Shown in pieces: positions 7,651 through 15,580 of a stretch of 32,601 bases of DNA. The position numbers and the translations under genes were made by a program. The notes beneath the pieces are model-generated. The model ran no database searches, was not told the origin of the DNA, and was given only the letters and a program-made list of their open reading frames with translations. Numbering within the stretch: position 1 is the stretch's first letter; the number at the start of each line of letters is the position of its first letter. This DNA is from Candidatus Ornithomonoglobus intestinigallinarum (GTDB lineage: Bacteria > Bacillota > Clostridia > UBA1381): assembly GCA_018715365.1 (NCBI GenBank), contig DVLU01000044.1, positions 1-32,601 of the forward strand. The letters are read 5' to 3'.

Positions 7651-10632
7651 TTGAAGAAGAAAATTTTAAGCTGCATTTTGACATTATCGCTGTTCGCGCC
7701 GGCATTTGCAATTACAAATGCTGCGGCGGCAGAAAACATCCCGGCGTTCCCGGGAGCGGAGGGCGGCGGAATGTACGCCACCGGCGGACGCGGCGGAACG
7801 GTGGTTCACGTAACCAATCTGAACGACAGCGGCGAGGGGTCATTCAGGGATGCCGTTGCGCATACCAACAGGATAGTCGTTTTTGACGTCGGCGGGACAA
7901 TAAACCTAAAATCAGACGTTTCCTGCGCATCAAACGTGACTATTGCCGGTCAGACGGCTCCCGGCGGAAAAGGCATAACTCTCCGCGGCGGAAAGCTCTC
8001 TTTTGCGGGCAGCAATATCATAGTAAGGTTCCTTTCGTCACGTCCCGGCGAAAAGGGCAGCGGCGATTACGACGCATGGGGCGGCAGGGCCGGCTGCCGG
8101 AACACTATAATCGATCATTGCTCGATAGGCTGGGCAAACGACGAGCAGTTCGGGCTGTATTCCGACAACGAAAACCAAACGGTGCAGTACACGATAATAG
8201 GCCCGTCAAACTGCGTTTCGTACCATTCAAAGGGCGCGCACGGCTTTGGGGCAATGTACGGCAGTAACAAGAACACATGGCATCACAATTTACTCTGCCA
8301 CTCGCTTTCACGTAACTTTCGCGGTAAGGTCGGCGGAACAAATGTCACGGAATTTGTAAACAATGTTATATATAACTGGGGTTATCAGACAGCCTACGGA
8401 ACGATAGGCCGCATAAATTATGTCGGAAATTATCTTAAAATGGGACCGTCGACAAAAGGCGGGCAATGCTTTATAAATTTAAATTCGGGTTCCGGCTATG
8501 ATAAATTCAGATTTTATCTTACCGGCAACAAGCTGATGCGCGCAGACGGCACGCCGTGGTCCGAGACCATGAACGCAAATAACTGGGACGGCGGCATAAA
8601 ATACAACAACAATGCCACGGAGGAATCGCTCCGCATAAACGAATACCTTCCGATACTTGCACAGGACGGCACGGAGGTATCAGTTACGCCCACCGCACAA
8701 ACCGCCGATGAAGCGTTTGAAACGGTAACGTCATATGCGGGGACTTCTGTAAATCCGGCGGATAATTCCGTATACGGCTATAGTTACAGCAGCGATACAA
8801 CGCGTACAAAAATAGACGCTCAGGTGCTTTATGAAACAAGAACAGGCACAGGCTCGTTGACGGGCGGACGTGATTTTTCAACAGTAACCGACGAAGCAGT
8901 GCTTGATGCGATAAATACATACGGCATACAGCATGTCGATTACGATTCATATTACCCCGAATCCGTTCTTCAAAAGGAAATAATCGACTCCGACAACGAC
9001 GGTATGCCCGACGAATGGGAGCTGGCAAGAGGGCTTGATCCGCATAATCCGGGCGATGCTATGGACGATTATCTGCTGAAGGGCTATAATAATATTGAAT
9101 ACTACATAAACGATCTTACGGTAAATGCGTTTCCGGAAGGTGTTGTTGAGCCTTCGCCGGAGCTTACGGAGCTCGGAGACGATTATCTTAACGCCAAAAC
9201 GGATGCCGACGCAATAGTTCTTTCGCCGTCGGCAATAAAAGACGCCGGAGATCTTGTCCTTCCCACGCGCGGCAAAAACGGCTCGTCCATAACATGGGAA
9301 AGCGGGTCGCCGGCCGTTACAATAAAAAACAATGAGATAACCGAAATAAAACTGCCGGCTGTTGCAAACGAATATGCAACGCTTACGGCAAACGTAACGT
9401 GCGGGGAATTTACGCTGAAAAAAGATTTTACGATTACACTGCTTGCATTGCCGTATAAATTCGACTTCGGCGCAGGCGCGGTGCAGGAGGGATTTGCTGC
9501 CGTAACGGCGTCAACCATATATTCCGAAAACAGCACGTACGGGTTCACCTCATCATCCACTCCCGCGGATATGAACCGCGCACCCGGGATTATCCCCGCC
9601 GGAAGTGAAAACCTGTATAATGATCAAACAGAGGGCGGTACAAATGATCTGCACTTTAAGACAGAACTGCCGAACGGCAAATATTACGTTACAATACATT
9701 ACGGATCATGGAATGATGAATTTGCCTCAATTTATGAAATTGAAGGCGTATCCTCCGGCAATCTCGCATCGGTCAACGCGGCGGCATACACGGCAGAAAC
9801 AACGGTAACAGACGGCGTACTTGACGTTGTAATTAAAAAAGGGAACGCGAAATACGGCGGATATATAAGCGGTCTTGAAATATCAACCACACCTCCCGCC
9901 GCTCCCGATGCAACGTATCATTTTGATTTCGGCAGCAACGCGCTTCAAGAAGGCTATACGGAGGTCACAGCCGCTATGCTGTATTCTCCGCTTATAGGCT
10001 ACGGTTTTGACGATATAATCGACACACCGGAGGATAGCGCACGCGCGGCAAGCAGCTCTCCTGCCGGGCAGGAAAACTTATATGCCGATCAGGTTATCGG
10101 CGAAGCCGTATTTAAGGTTGACGTACCGAACGGCAAATATAAAGTTACGATACATTACGGAACATGGAACGATGAATTTGCCTCGGTTTATGAAATTGAG
10201 GGCGCATCCTCCGGCAGTCTTGCTTCACAGGTCGCGGCACAATACACATCGGAAACGGAGGTTAAAGACGGTGTGCTCGATATTGCAATGAAAAAAGGCG
10301 ATGCCAAATACGGCGGATATATAAACGGCATTGACATAATCCAGCTTGAGGAATACGGGCCGGAGCCTGATATGCCGTATGTGTCAGAGCTTTCGATAGA
10401 AGGTACAAATATCGCTCTGAGCATCACAAGCTCCGTGGACGCGCCCGACGCGTCGGCAATAATCGCACAGTACGATAAAAACGGCGTGCTGTCAGACGTT
10501 TCGCTTCACCCGATAAGCGGCTCTTCCGTAATCGATGATGAATTGAACGAAAATGCCGCAGCGGTAAAAGTATTTGTTTGGAACACAAAAAACCAGACAA
10601 TACTCGGGCTGCCGGTCAGTGCGGAAGTATAA
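7651..10632 (+). CDS. Secreted multidomain PL1-type pectate lyase
   Basis: This 993-residue protein starts with a signal peptide (MKKKILSCILTLSLFAPAFA). The parallel beta-helix lyase domain (about 30-400) begins IPAFPGAEGGGMYATGGRGG and includes VVHVTNLNDSGEGSFRDAV, DHCSIGWANDEQF and WHHNLLCHSLSRNFRG. Such enzymes cleave polygalacturonate by calcium-dependent beta-elimination outside the cell. An EF-hand-like calcium loop, DSDNDGMPDEWE, starts at residue 446. An atrophied bacterial Ig domain follows (about 511-600). Then come two homologous galactose-binding-like modules (602-747 and 756-897), each opening FDFG and containing YGxWNDEFAS and KYGGYI. They resemble the N-terminal module of rhamnogalacturonan acetylesterases. 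The C-terminal module (about 910-993) also occurs in the GH115 gene. There is no anchoring domain, so it is probably released or bound through its modules. The gene is monocistronic and looks intact. Confidence 0.93.
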   Translation: MKKKILSCILTLSLFAPAFAITNAAAAENIPAFPGAEGGGMYATGGRGGTVVHVTNLNDSGEGSFRDAVAHTNRIVVFDVGGTINLKSDVSCASNVTIAGQTAPGGKGITLRGGKLSFAGSNIIVRFLSSRPGEKGSGDYDAWGGRAGCRNTIIDHCSIGWANDEQFGLYSDNENQTVQYTIIGPSNCVSYHSKGAHGFGAMYGSNKNTWHHNLLCHSLSRNFRGKVGGTNVTEFVNNVIYNWGYQTAYGTIGRINYVGNYLKMGPSTKGGQCFINLNSGSGYDKFRFYLTGNKLMRADGTPWSETMNANNWDGGIKYNNNATEESLRINEYLPILAQDGTEVSVTPTAQTADEAFETVTSYAGTSVNPADNSVYGYSYSSDTTRTKIDAQVLYETRTGTGSLTGGRDFSTVTDEAVLDAINTYGIQHVDYDSYYPESVLQKEIIDSDNDGMPDEWELARGLDPHNPGDAMDDYLLKGYNNIEYYINDLTVNAFPEGVVEPSPELTELGDDYLNAKTDADAIVLSPSAIKDAGDLVLPTRGKNGSSITWESGSPAVTIKNNEITEIKLPAVANEYATLTANVTCGEFTLKKDFTITLLALPYKFDFGAGAVQEGFAAVTASTIYSENSTYGFTSSSTPADMNRAPGIIPAGSENLYNDQTEGGTNDLHFKTELPNGKYYVTIHYGSWNDEFASIYEIEGVSSGNLASVNAAAYTAETTVTDGVLDVVIKKGNAKYGGYISGLEISTTPPAAPDATYHFDFGSNALQEGYTEVTAAMLYSPLIGYGFDDIIDTPEDSARAASSSPAGQENLYADQVIGEAVFKVDVPNGKYKVTIHYGTWNDEFASVYEIEGASSGSLASQVAAQYTSETEVKDGVLDIAMKKGDAKYGGYINGIDIIQLEEYGPEPDMPYVSELSIEGTNIALSITSSVDAPDASAIIAQYDKNGVLSDVSLHPISGSSVIDDELNENAAAVKVFVWNTKNQTILGLPVSAEV
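9454..10342 (+). repeat. Tandem duplication of a carbohydrate-binding-like module within the pectate lyase
   Basis: Copies at about 9454-9891 and 9916-10342 encode modules of about 145 residues. Shared segments are FDFG near the start, LPNGKYYVTIHYGSWNDEFA against VPNGKYKVTIHYGTWNDEFA, YEIEG, and KYGGYI near the end. The match extends to long runs of identical bases, for example in the codons for NGKY and WNDEFAS, which points to an internal duplication. Confidence 0.8.
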
Positions 10633-10659
10633 ACGGGCTGATGCATTAAGAATAAAATA

Positions 10660-10733
10660 GGGCTGCTCGATTTTAGCGCAGAACACAGCACAGCATAAAG
10701 CTATGTTGTTACCTGCGCTGAAAGCGACAGCCC
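10660..10733. terminator. Nested hairpin between convergent pectate lyase and purF-like genes
   Basis: Three stacked stems are visible: GGGCTG (10660-10665) with CAGCCC (10728-10733), AGCGCAG (10675-10681) with CTGCGCT (10713-10719), and ACAGCATA (10690-10697) with TATGTTGT (10702-10709, one G-U pair). T-rich tails exist on both strands: TATTTTATTC on the minus strand, and a weaker TATATAATTATT on the plus strand. It probably terminates both convergent genes. Confidence 0.6.
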
Positions 10734-10744
10734 CATGTATATAA

Positions 10745-12166
10745 TTATTCTTTGCCATTCCAGCAGTAAGTGCAGAGCTTGCACGGATCTATTCCGACGG
10801 AATCCATCAGGTCGTCAAGACGATGATATGCAAGAGAAGTGAAATGAAGCTTCTCGCATATTGTGTCTACCATTTTTTTATATTCCGGGCTTTCGGGATC
10901 GGCATATTTTTCAAGCATTTCATCATCGGGTTCTCTGCCCTCAAGCTCTGTTATAACGCGTCTTGTTATAAGCTCCATTTCGGACGTTGAACGCGAGAAA
11001 TTAAGGTATTTGCAGCCGAACAGAAGCGGCGGGCAGCCCGTTCTTATATGGACCTCCTTTGCCCCGCTCTCATACAAAAACTCCGTTGTTTCCCTGAGCT
11101 GCGTACCTCTTACGATTGAATCGTCTATAAGCAGAAGCTTCTTGTCTTTTATAAGGTCGTGTATCGGGATCAGCTTCATTTTTGCGATAAGATTGCGCTT
11201 GCTCTGGTGCGTCGGCATAAATGACCTTGGCCAGGTCGGTGTGTATTTTACAAAAGGCCTTGAATACGTTATTCCCGATTCGTTTGCGTATCCGACAGCG
11301 TGAGCTATCCCCGAATCGGGTATGCCGGCAACTATGTCGGGCTTTATATCGGGCCGCTCCTCTTTGTCGCGCAGCGCAAGATGCTTGCCGCAGTTATAGC
11401 GCATTTTTTCGACGCTTATGCCCTCGTAGGAGGACGACGGATAGCCATAGTAAACCCATAGGAACGTGCATATTTTCATATCCTTTGACGGATCGATAAG
11501 CGTCTGCACCTTTTCGGGCGTAATAACGGCAATCTCGCCCGCGCCCAGCTCCCTGTAATCCGTATATCCCAAATTAAGATATGCAAAGCTTTCAAAGCTT
11601 GCGCAGTAGCCTTCTTTCTTTTTGCCTATACATATTGGCGTTCTTCCTTCTTTATCCCTTGCGGCATATATACCCTTCGCGGTAAGGATAAGCATACTCA
11701 TGGAACCGTCTATTATTTCCTGTGCATAGCGTATTCCTTCAATAAAATTTTCCTTTTGATTTATTATGGCGGCAACAAGCTCGGTTTGATTTATCTCGCC
11801 GTTCTGCATCTCAAAGAAATGAGTATGTCCGTTTATTATTTTGCTCACAAGCTCGCTCGAATTATTTATTTTGCCGACGGTAGTTATGGCAAAAGTTCCG
11901 TGATGTGAACGTATAAGTATCGGCTGTGCCTCATAGTCGGATATACAGCCTATACCCATAGTTCCGTGCATGGTGTTTGATTCTGTTGTGAACTTTGTTC
12001 TGAACGGTGCGTTTTCTATGTTGTGTATCGCCTTGTCAAACCCGGTTTCACTGCCGTACACCGCCATGCCTGCGCGGCGCGTGCCGAGATGAGAATGATA
12101 GTCGGTACCGAAAAATAAATCGAAAACGCAGTCGCCTTTAAGCGCTGTGCCAAAAAAACCTCCCAT
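10745..12166 (-). CDS. Amidophosphoribosyltransferase homologue lacking the N-terminal catalytic cysteine
   Basis: This 473-residue protein aligns with PurF along its length: an N-terminal glutamine amidotransferase (Ntn) domain (about 1-230), then a phosphoribosyltransferase domain. The PRPP motif is KLLLIDDSIVRGTQLRET (about 343-360). Cysteines C233, C378, C462 and C465 sit where Fe-S PurF enzymes bind their cluster. PurF normally makes phosphoribosylamine from PRPP and glutamine. Here the start is MGGFFGTA, with Gly where CG(I/V)(F/I)G places the glutaminase nucleophile, and no in-frame propeptide precedes it. Glutamine hydrolysis should therefore be impossible; the protein may use ammonia or have another role. 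The ATG at 12166 has the Shine-Dalgarno site AAAGGAAG upstream. It is unrelated in function to its polysaccharide-degrading neighbours, and no other purine gene is nearby. Confidence 0.88.
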   Translation of the reverse strand: MGGFFGTALKGDCVFDLFFGTDYHSHLGTRRAGMAVYGSETGFDKAIHNIENAPFRTKFTTESNTMHGTMGIGCISDYEAQPILIRSHHGTFAITTVGKINNSSELVSKIINGHTHFFEMQNGEINQTELVAAIINQKENFIEGIRYAQEIIDGSMSMLILTAKGIYAARDKEGRTPICIGKKKEGYCASFESFAYLNLGYTDYRELGAGEIAVITPEKVQTLIDPSKDMKICTFLWVYYGYPSSSYEGISVEKMRYNCGKHLALRDKEERPDIKPDIVAGIPDSGIAHAVGYANESGITYSRPFVKYTPTWPRSFMPTHQSKRNLIAKMKLIPIHDLIKDKKLLLIDDSIVRGTQLRETTEFLYESGAKEVHIRTGCPPLLFGCKYLNFSRSTSEMELITRRVITELEGREPDDEMLEKYADPESPEYKKMVDTICEKLHFTSLAYHRLDDLMDSVGIDPCKLCTYCWNGKE

Positions 12167-12201
12167 GAAATTGTACTTCCTTTCAATTAAGCTTTACGTA
12201 T

Positions 12202-12233
12202 ATTATAATAACATATACACGCTTATTTTTCAA
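12202..12233 (-). promoter_or_regulatory. Possible promoter of the purF-like gene (poor spacing)
   Basis: On the minus strand a perfect TATAAT (12202-12207) lies about 36 bases before the ATG. The nearest -35-like box, TTGAAA (12228-12233), is 20 bases away instead of 17, so the assignment is weak. No purine riboswitch-like structure is seen in this leader. Confidence 0.3.
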
Positions 12234-12390
12234 TACAAAATACGCCATATTTCGACCGCGGAAATTATATCCGCGCTATGCACAATTACCATTCCCGATT
12301 GACAGGCATTTTTATTCATATTGCTCCCGGCGCATTGAGAATCGAGCAGCACCGCACGATTTCAGATGCGGCAGCCCATGAACATTTTAA

Positions 12391-14775
12391 TCATTTTATA
12401 ACGGTTATTTTACATTCCGCGGTTTTCAGCCCGTCCGCTTCGGCCCTAAGCGTTATATTTTTACCGTCTGCTTTCACCAATACGCGGCAAAATCCGTTAA
12501 ACGCGCGCCGGTACGGCTCTTTTTCGCTGTCCGTATCGGCAGGATTGCCGTTGCCCGTTCCGATCAGCGTGCCTCCGTCTGTCTTAAAATGCAGGCTGTT
12601 GCAGGCATCCGGCACAACGTTTCCGTTTTTATCTGCAATATGAATGCCGATTGGCACAGTTTCGCCTTTTTTAACAATCTTGGCACAGGATATGCAAAGA
12701 GATAGCGGCTCGCCTGTGGCGGGCGCTGTTTTTTCAGATACCGGCCTGCCGTTTTTATAGCCTTTTACCGTAAGCCCGCCGGGCGAACACGACACATTTT
12801 CCCATTTTACATACCAGTTCCGTTCCACTGTTTTTTTCCCGAGGCTTACGCCGTCGGCAAAGAGCTCGGCTTCGTCTGCGTTTGTGTAGCAATAAACGTC
12901 CTCCGACTTAAGCTCACGGCTCCCGTTCGGAAAAACGTGAAGTATATCCTTATCGCTCCACCAGCTTGCAAAATAATAGTAACCGTCTTTCGGCATACCG
13001 CAGTAATCCATCACTCCGAACTGCGACGATACCACCTTACCCTTTAACGGCGTCGGTTCGCCGCGGTAATCGAACGCCGTCCAAATAAATTCGCCCGCAA
13101 TATAATTTCTTTCGGCAACGGCTCTCCAAGCCGTTTCGCCGAGCTCATATCTGTCAGCCTTTACACCGACCTTACACTTTTTCGAGTTGTCTTTGTCAAA
13201 CGGGAAGTATTGTCCGGCCGTTTCGTCGGTCCCGAAGCAGCCGCGCGTACTGCCGTTTGACGATTCCTCCGTTACTATAACGGGCTGATCCGGCATGCGC
13301 CTATGGTAATCATCCCATGCCGTCCGGCAGTAATTAAAGCCCATAACGTCAAGCTGCTTTGTTACGTCAATATACTTTTCGGCGCTGTCGTAGCGTTGTA
13401 TGCCGTCCCAGCACACAACGGCCGATGTTACCGGCCTTGTCGGGTCAAGCTTTTTTATCTCCGACTTCATTGTAATCGTTGTGCGCGCCGTTTCGGGCCT
13501 GTGCTGCGAAAATATTTCTTCGTTGCCGATGCCCCACAGAAATACCGACGGATGGTTTCTGCACAAGCGCACCATCGCCCTTAAAACATCAATATCCTCG
13601 GGCGCTGAGGACATTCGCCTCGTTTCGGCGTATACAAGCAGCCCGAGACTGTCGCATATATTAAGAAACTCCTCCGACGGCGGGCAGTGTGCTATTCTTA
13701 CGGCATTTGCCCCCATATCCTTTATCTTTGCGGCAAGCTCTGCCTTGATTGAATCGGGTACGCCGATGCCAACACCGGCCGTATCGATATGGCAGCAAAC
13801 GCCCTTGATTTTCATGTGCCTGCCGTTGAGGAAAAAGCCACTGTCCGCATCAAAGCGCATATCACGCACCCCGAATTTTACGGCCGCCGAATCCAGAAGC
13901 AGATCGCCCGCATACAAGCTTACCGCTGCCGTATAAAGCTTATCCGTATTATCCAAATCCCAAAGCTCCGATTTTTGCACGGCGAATGTGCATTCGGCCC
14001 GTGAAGCGTCCCATGCCGGTACAGTCAGCTCCTCCTCGTTTTCCGCAACAGTATCGCCCTGCGGCGATATTATTTCTGTCACGGCTCTTATCATGACAGC
14101 TTCGGTTGTTTTGTTTAATGCTTCAAAACGCACATTAAACACCGCCGAGCGTGTTTCCGTATTTACATTTTCCGCATACGCAAAAAGGCTGTGCGGGCCG
14201 ATATGCACCGCGTCGGCAACCTCAAGATAAACATGGCGGTAAATTCCGCCGCCTTCGTACCACCAGCCTTCACGGCCCGATGCGTCAACGCGGACGGCAA
14301 TAACGTTTTCGCCGCCGTAATCAACAAAATCGGTTATATCGTAATAAAATGAGCCGTAGCCGCTTGCATGGGCGCCGACGTAATATTGATTAAGATAAAC
14401 CGTGCTGTTTCGGTAAACGCCGCCGAAATGTATATACACTCTTTTATTGCCGCAGCCCTGCGGCAAGCGGAACTTTTTGCGGTACCATGCAGCGCCGCCT
14501 TCAAGACAGCCGCCCGCAAACAGTCTGCTGTCTATACTCTCCATTTCGGGTATGTCGCCCATATCGGAACCGGCGGCGCTGTCAAAACAATATTTTTTCT
14601 CCGATACAAAATCATGCGGCAGGCATATCTCACGCCAGCCCGAATCGTCAAAATCAACGGCCGCCGCGCCATTTGAATACGCCCGCGCCTTTGCGCCGCC
14701 CCAGCCATCCGCAGGATCATGCGGCGCAGGATCGCCTTCGAAAAAACGCCATTCGTTATCAAGCATTATGTTCAT
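12391..14775 (-). CDS. Cytoplasmic GH2 family glycoside hydrolase
   Basis: This 794-residue protein starts at ATG 14775, with a site in AGAGGGACACTAAA just upstream; a TTG at 14793 is in frame but less likely. The order is typical for GH2: sugar-binding jelly roll (about 1-190, with AWYRKKFRLP and GGVYRNSTVYLN), Ig-like domain (about 195-305), TIM barrel (about 310-600) and C-terminal beta domains resembling DUF4982. The acid/base is E419 in FLWGIGNEE, and the nucleophile is the first glutamate of PVIVTEESSN (about E503). There is no signal peptide, so it probably acts on imported oligosaccharides as a beta-galactosidase, beta-glucuronidase or similar; the exact substrate cannot be read from sequence. 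A strong promoter is divergent from the truncated AraC gene. Its stop is TGA. Confidence 0.9.
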   Translation of the reverse strand: MNIMLDNEWRFFEGDPAPHDPADGWGGAKARAYSNGAAAVDFDDSGWREICLPHDFVSEKKYCFDSAAGSDMGDIPEMESIDSRLFAGGCLEGGAAWYRKKFRLPQGCGNKRVYIHFGGVYRNSTVYLNQYYVGAHASGYGSFYYDITDFVDYGGENVIAVRVDASGREGWWYEGGGIYRHVYLEVADAVHIGPHSLFAYAENVNTETRSAVFNVRFEALNKTTEAVMIRAVTEIISPQGDTVAENEEELTVPAWDASRAECTFAVQKSELWDLDNTDKLYTAAVSLYAGDLLLDSAAVKFGVRDMRFDADSGFFLNGRHMKIKGVCCHIDTAGVGIGVPDSIKAELAAKIKDMGANAVRIAHCPPSEEFLNICDSLGLLVYAETRRMSSAPEDIDVLRAMVRLCRNHPSVFLWGIGNEEIFSQHRPETARTTITMKSEIKKLDPTRPVTSAVVCWDGIQRYDSAEKYIDVTKQLDVMGFNYCRTAWDDYHRRMPDQPVIVTEESSNGSTRGCFGTDETAGQYFPFDKDNSKKCKVGVKADRYELGETAWRAVAERNYIAGEFIWTAFDYRGEPTPLKGKVVSSQFGVMDYCGMPKDGYYYFASWWSDKDILHVFPNGSRELKSEDVYCYTNADEAELFADGVSLGKKTVERNWYVKWENVSCSPGGLTVKGYKNGRPVSEKTAPATGEPLSLCISCAKIVKKGETVPIGIHIADKNGNVVPDACNSLHFKTDGGTLIGTGNGNPADTDSEKEPYRRAFNGFCRVLVKADGKNITLRAEADGLKTAECKITVIK

Positions 14776-14830
14776 TTTAGTGTCCCTCTTCAAGATTTAG
14801 TGTCCCTGTATAATTTATTTTAGTGTCCCT
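14776..14830 (-). repeat. Three direct repeats AGGGACACTAAA in the GH2 leader
   Basis: The 12-base unit (minus strand) occurs at 14776-14787, 14796-14807 and 14819-14830, with starts 20 and 23 bases apart. The copy nearest the gene ends at the ATG and supplies its ribosome-binding site. All three lie downstream of the promoter at 14859-14887, so they would be transcribed. They may be operator sites about two helical turns apart, or RNA-level elements that mimic the ribosome-binding site. Confidence 0.85.
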
Positions 14831-14858
14831 TGCGGCTTTTTCTTCTGTTTTCCGATTT

Positions 14859-14887
14859 ATTATACCATTTCAGACTATGCTTTTCAA
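14859..14887 (-). promoter_or_regulatory. Predicted strong sigma-A promoter of the GH2 gene
   Basis: On the minus strand TTGAAA (14882-14887) is followed after 17 bases by a perfect TATAAT (14859-14864). The transcript would start near 14852, giving a leader of about 77 bases that contains all three 12-base repeats. Confidence 0.75.
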
Positions 14888-14917
14888 GCAAAAGTGAAAC
14901 TATTTTTGCATTTTTTA

Positions 14918-14946
14918 TTGACCCGGGCAATAAAATCTGATATACT
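14918..14946 (+). promoter_or_regulatory. Predicted sigma-A promoter of the AraC gene
   Basis: TTGACC (14918-14923) is followed after 17 bases by TATACT (14941-14946). It is back to back with the GH2 promoter, with 30 bases between the two -35 boxes, a classic arrangement for a regulator and its target. Confidence 0.7.
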
Positions 14947-15066
14947 TAAAAACAAGAAAGAGCTGATAAGAAAGATTTTAATTTAAGGGGTGATAATTCG
15001 TATGCCGCCGCGGCAAAGGACGATAAGGAGGCGGAGGGCATATATCTTTCAAAAATAACGGATATA

Positions 15067-15459
15067 TTGCATGCATTTTATATTGCGGGGAATTTTAACG
15101 ATAATTTATCGCCCGATTCCGATTTGTCGAACATAGGCGCATATCTCCAGAAACATTATCTTACTGTAAAAGGCCTTGACGAATTGACGGAACGTTTCGG
15201 GCTTTCAAAAAGCCATTTGTGCCGGATATTCAAGCAGCATACGGGCGTTACGATAACTCATTACATAAATGCGCTGCGAATGCAGTATGCCTATAAGCTT
15301 ATTATAGGAACAAATATACCGATAAAGGATATTTATATAATGTGCGGCTATGAAAACAGCCAGTATTTTAACCGTGTATTCAAAAAAATACGAGGCTGCA
15401 CGCCAAGCAGTGCCAGACGTGAGGCAAGAAAAACACAGATGTGGAATTATGATGAATAA
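15067..15459 (+). CDS. AraC-family regulator, DNA-binding domain only (5'-truncated)
   Basis: From TTG 15067 there are 130 codons, nearly all of them the AraC double helix-turn-helix: GLDELTERFGLSKSHLCRIF, HTGVTITHYINALRMQYAYK and GYENSQYFNRVFKKIRGCTP. Family members usually have 270-300 residues with an N-terminal cupin-like sensor domain, which is absent. The frame stays open and looks coding back to about 15001 (YAAAAKDDKEAEGIYLSKIT) and reaches a TAA only at 14947, yet has no ATG, GTG or TTG before 15067. An ATG at 15002 sits behind AAGGGG but in another frame and stops after 18 codons. The gene therefore looks 5'-truncated or frameshifted. It has its own promoter, divergent from GH2, and a strong terminator, so it was once, or still is, the GH2 regulator. 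Confidence 0.7.
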   Translation: MHAFYIAGNFNDNLSPDSDLSNIGAYLQKHYLTVKGLDELTERFGLSKSHLCRIFKQHTGVTITHYINALRMQYAYKLIIGTNIPIKDIYIMCGYENSQYFNRVFKKIRGCTPSSARREARKTQMWNYDE

Positions 15460-15516
15460 AAATCCCGGCAGGTTCGGGCGAAATACCAAATCATTTTATA
15501 TGTCTTTATACGGACC

Positions 15517-15549
15517 GGGGCTGCGCTGAAAGCGCAGCCCCGTTTTTTT
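15517..15549 (+). terminator. Strong rho-independent terminator of the AraC gene
   Basis: An 11-bp perfect stem, GGGGCTGCGCT (15517-15527) with AGCGCAGCCCC (15531-15541), has a GAA loop and is followed by GTTTTTTT. The T tract is only on the plus strand. The convergent SLH gene ends 32 bases further on, and the hairpin may serve it weakly. Confidence 0.9.
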
Positions 15550-15580
15550 CTTATGTTTAATTTTTTTGTTTTTTCGCGCT

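Noticed and set aside
12278-12643. Plus-strand open frame starting MHNYHSRLTGIF between the purF-like and GH2 genes
   Set aside because: Most of it is antisense to the GH2 C-terminus. The first 40 codons briefly recalled an AraC N-terminal domain but carry no cupin pattern.
2212-14775. Genome-wide recoding of TGA as a sense codon (for example Gly) to explain the GH115 stop
   Set aside because: The GH115 gene itself (stop at 2212-2214) and the GH2 gene (12391-12393) end at TGA at natural domain ends, and GH115 is followed by a terminator hairpin. TGA therefore works as a stop here.
15517-15541. The hairpin as main terminator of the minus-strand SLH gene
   Set aside because: On the minus strand the stem is followed by GGTCCGTATAAAG, without a T tract; it serves the plus-strand AraC gene.
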